Of a DNA stretch of 64,000 nucleotides, positions 9,227-16,818 are shown piece after piece. Position numbers and translations under genes: made by a program. Numbering within the stretch: the first letter of the stretch is position 1; the number at the start of each line of letters is the position of its first letter. The stretch comes from Methylophilus sp. 13 (lineage in GTDB: Bacteria; Pseudomonadota; Gammaproteobacteria; Burkholderiales; Methylophilaceae), in assembly GCF_015354335.1 (NCBI RefSeq), contig NZ_JADKYR010000001.1, positions 62,001 to 126,000 of the forward strand, in the 5' to 3' direction. Below the pieces are notes generated by a model. It did no database searches. It worked only from the letters and a program-made list of their open reading frames with translations, and was not told the DNA's origin.

Positions 9227-9952
9227 ATGGCACAAACAAAAAGACCGAAGAATAAGTGCAAAGATTGCGGAGACACCTGGTATCCCCGTGGTAGAAATCT
9301 ATCAAATAAATGTCCAAATTGCGGCAGCGAAAATATAGAGATTAGCCGGGAGGGTTTGCTAGTTGGCGTTCTATTCTTTGCGATTTTGATAATAGTCGGC
9401 CTATATGGTGACAATAAAAATACAGAGCAGGAACAAAATAATCTAACGGAGACTGTTCAGTTGGATGAAGGTACGTTTATAGACCGCAGTGAAGTTGAAG
9501 AAGTTGAGTCAGGGGCAGAGGTCCCACCTGAGATGGGCACCGAACAAACCAATCCCATCGATTTCATATCGGAAGCTGCAGGGCATCAACATGAGACATC
9601 TGACGGCACTTCAGATACTAAGGCGCATGCTACTATCCCAGCTGATGAACAACCTTCATTTCGTGAGGATTTTTACAGATGGTCTGAGTCTGAGAAACAA
9701 CTACGGGCTCGTTACATGTCTTTACTCAACGATTCATCTGCAAGCCAGAGCGATTTGGATGGTAGGAGGTCAGATTATCTAACTTTTGTGGATAATAAAA
9801 ATAAGAAATGCGGGAGTATATTGAGTGATCATGCAAGTAACATAAACTCAAATGTTTCACATATCAACTTCAATAGAGAGCAAATTCATATCATTAATTG
9901 CCATCAAGAAGCGAATGTAGCAAGGATTAATGAAATTCAAGAGCAATATTAA
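9227..9952 (+). CDS. Zinc-ribbon membrane-anchored protein
   Basis: A 241-residue protein. Two CxxC pairs in the first 37 residues (CKDCG and CPNCG) form a zinc ribbon like that of the OmpA protein at the start of the cluster. One hydrophobic helix follows (about 45-63), then an acidic linker and a C-terminal region of about 100 residues with two Cys. It would place the ribbon in the cytoplasm and the C-terminal part in the periplasm. It is the last gene of the rightward cluster and converges on the DnaJ-domain gene. Confidence 0.6.
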   Translation: MAQTKRPKNKCKDCGDTWYPRGRNLSNKCPNCGSENIEISREGLLVGVLFFAILIIVGLYGDNKNTEQEQNNLTETVQLDEGTFIDRSEVEEVESGAEVPPEMGTEQTNPIDFISEAAGHQHETSDGTSDTKAHATIPADEQPSFREDFYRWSESEKQLRARYMSLLNDSSASQSDLDGRRSDYLTFVDNKNKKCGSILSDHASNINSNVSHINFNREQIHIINCHQEANVARINEIQEQY

Positions 9953-10033
9953 TTGCTAACGCTTCAGTACCAACTGCTCCTCAACAAGTGATGACAGCTA
10001 CAACGCTTACAATAAATCGATGAGATTTGCTTC

Positions 10034-11353
10034 CTAAAACTCATCTTCATCAAGGGCATATGTATGCATGTTGCCATTTGCGACTTTATATAGTGTCATC
10101 GTAAAGACACTAAACTCAATGCCTTCATCTGTTTGTCTCTCTTTAGCTACAAATGATTCTGAGCGGGACAGTTTTCCACTATCCAGATTTTGATATCTTA
10201 GGTCATACTCACCTGCCGTAATATTTTCGACTGTGAAGTCGCTATGTGCTGGGATGAAAAATACCCGTACAGGAGCAGCGCCATTGTTTTGAAGAGCATA
10301 GAGTTTAACGAATACATCAGAATCGTTTCTATTGTTATCTACTGTTACCTTGGACTTACCGTTCGTCCTAAGCTGCGGATACCCATCGACATATGTTGGA
10401 AAGTCAGGCCATTCGTTTCCATTCGGATCTTCTAATGGGCGAGTGTAGGCTGGCTTGTGCTGTATTGGCTCCGCAATTTGCTCTGAAGCCGAGTAGCTAC
10501 TTCCATTGGAGTTATTGATGTTTCGTTTACTTTCATTGTAAAGAGCATCTGCCACAACCCCAAAAACCAAAAGCATGACTGAGGCTTGTATATAAAAAGC
10601 TTTATTGAAAAGTGCCCATGAGTTGATTAGTTTTACCGTATTAACACCATTTTTTGTAAGGGTGTTAATTAAATTATCAATGTCATTTTTTAAAGTAAGA
10701 GTTTCTTGTGATGCATTTCTCCTTGGGAGTTTATTGGCAAACTTCAATGCATCTTGTGCCACGGCATATGCGACATCCAGTTTGTTGTTGTATGCAAATA
10801 CCCATGCCTGATAGAAAGTCAGACGAGCATTCATATCGTTAGGGCGTTTTCCTCCAAACATATTAACTAATAGTGTTTGAATCGAGTAAATTGGACCCCA
10901 CGGTAAGCCCCACCATCCAAACAGCCATGTAGTCAAGGAGGCCTTCAATATTTGTTTTTCGGCACATACGCTGCAGTAAATGCCTTGGTGAGCTCTTTTG
11001 GACGTATAAAAGAGGAAGCTTCTTACGTCATAGAAAATTGAATACCTTGGTTGGGCTGATACTTTATCGCATACAGAGCAAACAGCGGGCTCTGGTGGAT
11101 CTTCATCCTCCTCAGGTGTGTGATGAACAGTTTCAACAAGTGAGGTATCGTATTCAGCTCTTAGGTCAGGGTCACTGAGTACACTGAGTGCTTCGTTTAA
11201 CAACTGAAAACGTTGTGTAGCGTCTTTGGCTTTATTTCTATCCGGATGTAACTCCATCGCCTTCTTTTTAAATGCCGATTTGATATCGGATTCAGTGGCG
11301 CTAAAATCTATGCCTAATATTTTGTAGTAGCCTTTAGGGTCTTTTGAACTCAA
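10034..11353 (-). CDS. DnaJ-domain membrane protein with zinc-finger segment
   Basis: A 439-residue protein with a J domain at the N terminus: YYKILGI, then HPD at residues 36-38, then LSDPDLRAEYD. The HPD motif needed to stimulate an Hsp70 ATPase is intact. Two CxxC pairs follow (about 92-95 and 126-129), with a W/G-rich hydrophobic stretch (about 140-165) and a further helix (about 255-270). The C-terminal 150 residues look exported and beta-rich. It has a TTG start with AGGGAA upstream. It faces the OmpA/DUF4407 cluster across 81 bases and may help assemble it, but could be unrelated. Confidence 0.75.
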   Translation of the reverse strand: MSSKDPKGYYKILGIDFSATESDIKSAFKKKAMELHPDRNKAKDATQRFQLLNEALSVLSDPDLRAEYDTSLVETVHHTPEEDEDPPEPAVCSVCDKVSAQPRYSIFYDVRSFLFYTSKRAHQGIYCSVCAEKQILKASLTTWLFGWWGLPWGPIYSIQTLLVNMFGGKRPNDMNARLTFYQAWVFAYNNKLDVAYAVAQDALKFANKLPRRNASQETLTLKNDIDNLINTLTKNGVNTVKLINSWALFNKAFYIQASVMLLVFGVVADALYNESKRNINNSNGSSYSASEQIAEPIQHKPAYTRPLEDPNGNEWPDFPTYVDGYPQLRTNGKSKVTVDNNRNDSDVFVKLYALQNNGAAPVRVFFIPAHSDFTVENITAGEYDLRYQNLDSGKLSRSESFVAKERQTDEGIEFSVFTMTLYKVANGNMHTYALDEDEF

Positions 11354-11581
11354 TTATTTTTTCCCTGGTTTGTAAAATGAGGCAGCAATTATCATTATTT
11401 AACTTTTGACGAATAATACCCTACCTTACCGTCTAAAATTCATTAAACATTGGGTAATGTGATCGTGCAACTGGCTTTTCTGCTATATCTAGCAACGGAT
11501 GAAAGGTATTTCTAGAGTACTTCCTCTGGCCTCCTTATTTTTCTCTTAAATTTTTACAAAATGTGATTAGTGAGTGTATTC

Positions 11582-12139
11582 ATGGACTCTGCAATTTTCT
11601 TAGAGTGGTTTCGTTATGCTGTTAACCGTGTAGGGTCGGGTTATTTTGGCTATGCTGAACGTGTTTATTGTTACGAGCTATATCATTTTTTAAGAGTTGC
11701 AATGCATCATCATGAGCGAGTAAATGGTCCCATTGGAAATATCTATCTTCATAGCGAGTTGGTTAAAGCTGTTATTTCAACAGATATAGCACAGCGGTAC
11801 GAGGTTTGGCCTTTGAGCGCGCAGAGAATGCCTGACTTTCTTTTTCATACGCCCGGAAACTTCGATAATCAAATTGCAGCAATCGAAGTCAAAGTTTCAC
11901 CCAACTTGTCAGCTGCCGATCTAATAGACGATTTAAAGAAACTCACTGAGCTTCGCCAAAATTATCTATACGATCTTGGGATATTCCATTGTATAAATAT
12001 CGAATCAGATAGGTTGCGAATGCTTCTACAGCGAGCTAACGCTGGCGATATGGGCTTGGATCAAGACATACTAGTTGAGTGCAAACCATCACACGGTGCG
12101 CCAATTGAATCATTTAAGCTTTCGGAACTTCTGACATAA
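11582..12139 (+). CDS. Small PD-(D/E)XK-like protein
   Basis: A 185-residue protein (ATG start; an in-frame GTG lies 12 bases earlier). PDF at residues 84-86 and IEVK at 101-104 have the spacing and content of a PD-(D/E)XK nuclease core, with Glu32 a possible upstream acidic residue. A family member may cut DNA or only bind it; the intact Glu-x-Lys favours activity. It has no partner gene and no recognisable additional domain. It is compact enough to be a stand-alone restriction-like or antiphage effector, which is inference only. Confidence 0.55.
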   Translation: MDSAIFLEWFRYAVNRVGSGYFGYAERVYCYELYHFLRVAMHHHERVNGPIGNIYLHSELVKAVISTDIAQRYEVWPLSAQRMPDFLFHTPGNFDNQIAAIEVKVSPNLSAADLIDDLKKLTELRQNYLYDLGIFHCINIESDRLRMLLQRANAGDMGLDQDILVECKPSHGAPIESFKLSELLT

Positions 12140-12372
12140 GATTGTGCAAAGAGGATTAGATCTGGATTTGGATTTGAATATGTATCGTAGCACCGAGATG
12201 TCCATGATGATTTCTTTGAATTTTTTTATGAGAAGAGTAGGGCAATTCAAGTCTCCAGTTGGTGTGGCTATCAAGTCTGAAATTTATTCATCATTCCATT
12301 TACAAATAATATCATCCATATAGAATACCAACCAGATGGTATGTTTTTTTGGGGGGGTGGGGAATGATATTA

Positions 12373-13158
12373 ATGTCAGACGAGTTTAAAGTTTGGGCTG
12401 TTCTTTTTGCCGGATTATTCTTTAGCACTACTGCCATGGCAGAAACCGCAGAAGAGTTATGGCAAAAGGCTCAAAGTAAATATTTTGATAGTCGCCACAT
12501 AGAGGTATCTGAGTTTATGCAGATTGCTGGCCCTCGGATATCTGAAAATGGTAGTCAGGTTCCCTTAATAATTACTATTGATAATGATAAGACGCCTTCA
12601 AGGATAGAGAAGCTCTATTTGATTTTGGATGGGAATCCAATTCCATTGGCGGCTACTTACAAACTTGGTGGGTTGCTAGGCAATCTGAAATTAGAAACTC
12701 GCATCCGGATGGATAAGCAGTCAAATATCCGCATTATCGGTGAGACTGCTGAAGGCAAACTTTACATGGCCACAACTAATGTAGAGGCCGGGGGAGGGTG
12801 CGGTGGCAATGTTAATGTCGAGGATCTGGCATTAAATCCAGATATTGGTCGAATAAGATTAAACCTTTCCGGAGTTCCTGGGGGCAACTCTCACGTTGCC
12901 TTTATGATCAAGCATCCAATGCTCAGCGGGCTTCAGCATGACTCCAAAACGAAAGAGAAAATCCCAGCTAACTACATTAATAAAACAGTTTTTAGGTTTA
13001 ATGGTGAGTTATTATTTGAGGCCGATTTGGGAGTATCGACCAGCGAAAATCCGTACCTTCGTTTTACCTTTATACCTAAACAGCAAGGAGAGCTTGGTGT
13101 CATTGCTGAAGATAATTTTGGCAAAAAATTCTCCCATGATTTGAAAGCCACTTTTTAA
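12373..13158 (+). CDS. Fused SoxYZ-like carrier protein
   Basis: A 261-residue exported fusion of SoxY-like and SoxZ-like domains, matching the quinoprotein-dehydrogenase-associated SoxYZ-like carriers known in methylotrophs. The signal peptide ends at TTAMA (about residue 23). The SoxY half ends in the GGGCGG motif with the carrier Cys near residue 143. The SoxZ half follows (about 165-261). SoxY carries sulfur intermediates on that Cys; the substrate of the fused relatives is not known. The start is uncertain, with in-frame ATGs at 12364 and 12373. A run of seven T then seven G lies just upstream. The gene is unusually far from any quinoprotein gene. Confidence 0.8.
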   Translation: MSDEFKVWAVLFAGLFFSTTAMAETAEELWQKAQSKYFDSRHIEVSEFMQIAGPRISENGSQVPLIITIDNDKTPSRIEKLYLILDGNPIPLAATYKLGGLLGNLKLETRIRMDKQSNIRIIGETAEGKLYMATTNVEAGGGCGGNVNVEDLALNPDIGRIRLNLSGVPGGNSHVAFMIKHPMLSGLQHDSKTKEKIPANYINKTVFRFNGELLFEADLGVSTSENPYLRFTFIPKQQGELGVIAEDNFGKKFSHDLKATF

Positions 13159-13274
13159 TCATCAACAGTTACAAGATGTTTGCAATAGCCTCCAACTTCA
13201 TATCTTTGCCTAGCCGATAGTAATACCTCCTAATCTAATGGATAATGATCAATATATTAGGGAAAAAGAATAGT

Positions 13275-13718
13275 ATGGGCCTAGAAAAACTTGCCGACCT
13301 CAAAAAGCAACTTGCTGCAGAGGTCAAATCTGCAAAACCAATCAAATCACCAAAGACTGCCTCCGTAGATCCAGTCGTATTAATCATAGGTAAGTTACAA
13401 AAGCTGTTTCCCAAGACTTTCCCTAAGAATCCAAACCCTAAGGTCCCCCTAAAAGTTGGTATCCTGGACGATCTTTATGCTCGATCAGAAGAGATTGGCA
13501 TTTCAAAAGAGGATATCCAGTTAGCGATTAAAACATGGTGCAAATCCTCTCGGTATTGGAGCGCTTCCAAAGAAGGTGCCGTACGCGTTGATTTGGATGG
13601 AAACCCTGCAGGTGTTGTAGAAGCCAAGGGGGCCGCACAAGCAAGAGCCATGGCAAGGAAAGCCAAAACCCCAAAAGTTGCGTCGTCCATACCTGTCGGT
13701 GATACTCTTAAATCTTAA
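13275..13718 (+). CDS. ProQ/FinO-family RNA chaperone
   Basis: A 147-residue protein with a ProQ/FinO fold over about residues 30-110: LFPKTF, PLKVGI, the helix ISKEDIQLAIKTW, then SRYWSA and R-x-DLDG. Members bind structured RNA and match small RNAs to targets, or repress plasmid transfer. A Lys/Ala-rich N-terminal arm precedes the domain, and the C-terminal arm is basic. The ATG at 13275 follows AGGGAAAA; another in-frame ATG lies at 13245. FinO-type proteins are common on mobile elements, which fits this setting. Confidence 0.85.
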   Translation: MGLEKLADLKKQLAAEVKSAKPIKSPKTASVDPVVLIIGKLQKLFPKTFPKNPNPKVPLKVGILDDLYARSEEIGISKEDIQLAIKTWCKSSRYWSASKEGAVRVDLDGNPAGVVEAKGAAQARAMARKAKTPKVASSIPVGDTLKS

Positions 13719-14195
13719 ATCGAATAGCATCTCTACAGACTATAATGCCTGAATAAACTGGTACGGCAAACGGGGAGCAGGTCAATCAAGCTGGTGGATA
13801 CTCATTCAGCCGATCAAATGGGCTGGTCAGTATCAACTATCAAGTTTTATGGGCTGACATTGACCATTACAGTTTAAATGGTGGCAACTCCATAGCCTAC
13901 ACAATCCCTACAAGACAGGGACATCTTCTGCTTTTAAAATCTATATTTAGACTTTGTACCCTGACTAAATCCAACTTCGATTTAATAATCCCTGTTACTT
14001 TAGCTGGTATTTCACTGGCTATATGTGTGTTCAAATTATTCAGTCTAATGTTTTCCGATATTCATCTATCGCTCAGTAATTTCATGATTATTAATCACTA
14101 TTTCGAAAACATATGGACAGGTTTCATTAACTTAATTGCCTGTGGCAGGTAGGGAGCTTACATTTCATCATTGATGTAAGCCAATAGTGAGCGTG
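13719..14195. other. 477-base gap with an open frame lacking a start codon
   Basis: No normal gene is visible. On the plus strand, 13757-14152 is open for 131 codons and ends in TAG, but the first ATG comes only after about 90 codons. This is longer than expected by chance in AT-rich DNA, so it may be the decayed 3' end of a gene. I could not match the translation to a family. The part next to 14196 is where a hipA gene would sit, but no HipA-like sequence is seen. Confidence 0.4.
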
Positions 14196-14501
14196 TCATG
14201 TACTTGTGGTCTTGTGTGCTTTACGTTTACTTGGGCGAATAAGACCCTTTCCTTTGCGAATCTTTTCTAGGTAAGGTTCTGCCGACGTTGGCACATCAAC
14301 CGTAAATTTTAGACCAAGCTCACTCATAAGCTTAATGACTCGGCCCATCTGAGCTGTTTCCTTACCGTACTCAACATCACCAACAAAAACGGGACCTACT
14401 CCAGCCATGCCAGCTAAGTCATCTAGCCGGATCTTGTTAGCCTTTCGTGTTGCGCGAATGACCTCACCCAATTCTGCCATCGTGTTGATTTGGATTTTCA
14501 T
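14196..14501 (-). CDS. HipB-like XRE antitoxin/regulator without HipA
   Basis: A 101-residue HTH protein of the HipB-like type: RATRKANKIRLDDLAGMAGVG, then FVGDVEYGKETAQMGRV and LMSELGLKF. In type II HipBA modules this protein binds the operator and neutralises the HipA kinase encoded just downstream. Downstream here is a 477-base gap with no kinase, so the gene is an orphan. Two matching palindromes lie in its upstream region and fit autoregulation. The basic C-terminal tail (KRKAHKT) is unusual. Confidence 0.75.
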   Translation of the reverse strand: MKIQINTMAELGEVIRATRKANKIRLDDLAGMAGVGPVFVGDVEYGKETAQMGRVIKLMSELGLKFTVDVPTSAEPYLEKIRKGKGLIRPSKRKAHKTTST

Positions 14502-14514
14502 TACATCTCATCAA

Positions 14515-14586
14515 AATATATTCGAGCTGATATATTTTACTGTAATTCCCCAATAAAATAGATGAATATATCTGACCGGATATATT
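14515..14586. promoter_or_regulatory. Two palindromic operators upstream of the HipB-like gene
   Basis: Two inverted repeats of about 22 bases lie at 14515-14538 and 14565-14586. Each has outer arms AATATAT and ATATATT, and shared inner bases TC and GA or GG around a short spacer. They lie upstream of the HipB-like gene and would be its autorepression sites, as is known for HipB. The match is clear; binding is inferred. Confidence 0.6.
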
Positions 14587-14649
14587 CTTAATTGAGATAG
14601 GCGGCTGATTGGCTCCAAGTGCCTCGAAATATGACCAGCCTATTTATCA

Positions 14650-15408
14650 TCATCTACCTTCGAATCTTATAATTAAATCTGGATTGAAATCCTCATTCTC
14701 ATTCCTACCCAAAACATATCCCCTGGGATTACAGACCACTCTCGTTTCACTGAGTACATAATCAAAACTGTCATGAGTATGCCCATGTATCCAAAGCGTA
14801 CTGGCGCCAAATAAATTCTCTAGTCTCGATGCGAAGCAAGGTGCCAATGGGACATTTTGGAATCTCTCAGCAACAGAGTACCAACTCGGGCAGTGATGCG
14901 TGACAACCACAGTCTGCCCATTGAAGGGCTGATCAAATAGCTTTTCCTTCAGCCAGGCCCTGGATTCATGATGTAACGCTTCCGAGTCTTCAGCAGTGAA
15001 TCTTGAGTTGTTCTGCATGATTAATCGAAAGTCATTGAGTCCTCTATTGGCCTCTCGTAAAGAATCTTGGTATTTTGACTCTCCAAACAGCTGAAAGTCT
15101 GTCCAAAGCGTGCATCCCAGGAAACGAACGCCATTAATAATGACTTCATCGTTCTCCAGAAAATCCACACCATATTGCTCACCAGATGACCTCAGATCGT
15201 CGAGAACCTTTAACCGATCGCGTTTATAGAACTCATGATTGCCGGCGACATAAACAATTCGAGTATCTGGCCAAGCATTTCTTGCCCATGGTATAGCTTG
15301 ATCGCCAGTCCAGATGTCTCCGGCTAGTACAACTACATCCGCCTTATCTTTTGCAGGGTAAAAAGGTGCAAACTCTAGGTGTAAGTCACTTAACACTAAT
15401 ATCTTCAA
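14650..15408 (-). CDS. Calcineurin-type metallophosphoesterase
   Basis: A 252-residue cytoplasmic phosphoesterase. The dimetal motifs are in order: SDLHLEF (residues 7-13), AGDIWTGD, AGNHEFY, VTHHCPS and HGHTHDS. All His, Asp and Asn ligands are present, so it should be active. The physiological substrate may be a nucleotide, a phosphoprotein or a nucleic acid. It has a TTG start backed by a strong AGGAGGAGA site. It lies 65 bases downstream of the AAA+ module on the same strand and may be its last gene. Confidence 0.85.
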   Translation of the reverse strand: MKILVLSDLHLEFAPFYPAKDKADVVVLAGDIWTGDQAIPWARNAWPDTRIVYVAGNHEFYKRDRLKVLDDLRSSGEQYGVDFLENDEVIINGVRFLGCTLWTDFQLFGESKYQDSLREANRGLNDFRLIMQNNSRFTAEDSEALHHESRAWLKEKLFDQPFNGQTVVVTHHCPSWYSVAERFQNVPLAPCFASRLENLFGASTLWIHGHTHDSFDYVLSETRVVCNPRGYVLGRNENEDFNPDLIIRFEGR

Positions 15409-15473
15409 AATCTCCTCCTAATCCTTGACCTAGCCAGCCACTGATAATGGCTATGCGAAGGCAGTGTCTTCAT

Positions 15474-15935
15474 CTATGAATAGCCGGGCACACCAAAATA
15501 ACTTCCTATGCCTTCCCGGTGCAGAAAACCGCACAAATTGACCAGCAAGAACGGGTCTGGAGCAATGAGCTCATGGACTAAATAGTGAGAACCAGTCGCA
15601 GTGAGTGCGACTTGGTTCTCCGGATCGTAGCCAATCACCGGTGAGGTATGCACTGCACTCGATAAGGGTTTGCCTACCCGACGCCCGATCAGAAAGTACG
15701 TATATTTATTGAAAACTGGATAAATCCTTTTATAGATGAATCCACCTTCAATATGGCCTCTCAGATTACTAATGATGAATGGCATCTGAAGCGTTAGCAT
15801 GTCCTCAGGTGAGGCCAACTCAAGGCTTAGGAACTCTCTATTAAGTCTAATGATGTCATCAATATTCTTGGGGATATGCTCACCATAATCCTCATGCAAC
15901 TTCCTTAACAAGCTGTCATAGCTAGACTGACTCAT
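15474..15935 (-). CDS. Unrecognised protein, paralog of its upstream neighbour
   Basis: A 153-residue protein that is clearly homologous to the gene beside it. Shared blocks are LPKELDDII / IPKNIDDII, SNLRG / TNLRG, FxYKRIxP, VALTAxGSHYxV and HRxGIGxYFG. No known domain is recognised. There is no signal peptide or membrane helix. The aromatic and Gly-rich C-terminal motif is the best conserved part. It is the last of four genes transcribed from the AAA+ ATPase, and the pair could be a substrate, adaptor or effector of that ATPase. Confidence 0.6.
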   Translation of the reverse strand: MSQSSYDSLLRKLHEDYGEHIPKNIDDIIRLNREFLSLELASPEDMLTLQMPFIISNLRGHIEGGFIYKRIYPVFNKYTYFLIGRRVGKPLSSAVHTSPVIGYDPENQVALTATGSHYLVHELIAPDPFLLVNLCGFLHREGIGSYFGVPGYS

Positions 15936-15962
15936 ATTCGATGAACTTCAAGCCCGAGTTTC

Positions 15963-16403
15963 TCAATAGGTAACTGGCCTAGCGCCAAAATAGTTACCAA
16001 TGCCATCTCGGTGAAACATGTAGCAAATATGAAGTAGCAATAACAGATCTGGTGCACCAGTCTTGAAGCTCTCAACCACGTAATGTGATCCAGAAGCGGT
16101 CAAAGCTACATTGTTAACGTTATCGTATGCAACAACTTGTGAGGTGTGGAAGGCCTCCTGATCGCTGTTGAATCCAACAAGACAAAAAACTTCAGCATTC
16201 TTGCTTGGAACGATGCGTTTATAGACAAATGCCTGAGTTAGAACTCCACGCAGATTTGTCACAGGGATGTCCTTATGCATTTTGGCTAAATCCTCTGCAC
16301 TCGCATATTCCAATTGCATGATGTGTCGATTCTGAGTGATGATGTCGTCGAGCTCCTTGGGCAATAAAGCTTCGAGGGTGTCGTTTAAATTATCTTTTTC
16401 CAT
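15963..16403 (-). CDS. Unrecognised protein, paralog of its downstream neighbour
   Basis: A 146-residue protein. The start is set at the ATG that follows TAAGGAGAAATTT; an upstream in-frame ATG would overlap the previous gene. It shares the TNLRG, FVYKRIVP, VALTASGSHYVV and FHRDGIGNYFG blocks with the 153-residue neighbour, which fits a tandem duplication followed by divergence. The family is not recognised. The gap to the zinc-ribbon gene is 10 bases, so co-translation is likely. Confidence 0.6.
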   Translation of the reverse strand: MEKDNLNDTLEALLPKELDDIITQNRHIMQLEYASAEDLAKMHKDIPVTNLRGVLTQAFVYKRIVPSKNAEVFCLVGFNSDQEAFHTSQVVAYDNVNNVALTASGSHYVVESFKTGAPDLLLLLHICYMFHRDGIGNYFGARPVTY

Positions 16404-16413
16404 AAATTTCTCC

Positions 16414-16818
16414 TTAATATTCATCTAACCAAGTGCCGGTCTTATTGGACCGATTAACTTTCGAGTTGCAATACTGGCAGTACTTAATTCCGTTACCTTT
16501 CTTTTTAGCCACTCCGCACCTGGCACAAATAGCGAGTGAGTCATGCTTGGCTTTAAGGATTGCTGAATAGACCTCTTTCGCATGACTGGTTTTTGATAGG
16601 TCCACTTCGATGTCCAGGAAGTCATGTCGATCATCAGCACTTCTGATGATGACTTGAAGATTTTTGATCGCACTGACAAAGTCAGCAAAAATGTCAGCCC
16701 AACCTTCCTCGAACTTCAATTGATGGTGGGCAACAAAGAGTTTCTTGCCAATCTCCAGCTTCTCAACGAAAGCAACAGGATCAAATCCTTTGGTAGTTTT
16801 ACTAGAGGAATCCGACAC
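16414..16818 (-). CDS. Small C-terminal zinc-ribbon protein of the AAA+ module
   Basis: A 134-residue protein with a zinc ribbon at the C terminus (CARCG and CQYCN, about residues 98-118). The GTG start is fixed by a perfect AGGAGGT site, and the first 17 bases lie inside the 3' end of the AAA+ gene. The N-terminal part is helical, with no known domain. Tight coupling to the ATPase suggests the two act together, perhaps with the ribbon as a nucleic-acid or partner-binding tip. Confidence 0.6.
   Translation of the reverse strand: MSDSSSKTTKGFDPVAFVEKLEIGKKLFVAHHQLKFEEGWADIFADFVSAIKNLQVIIRSADDRHDFLDIEVDLSKTSHAKEVYSAILKAKHDSLAICARCGVAKKKGNGIKYCQYCNSKVNRSNKTGTWLDEY

Noticed and set aside
1629-9952. 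Calling the membrane cluster a Zorya system
   Set aside because: No ZorA MotA/ExbB-type motif and no ZorC, ZorD or ZorE gene. DUF4407 is a different family, so only an analogy is kept.
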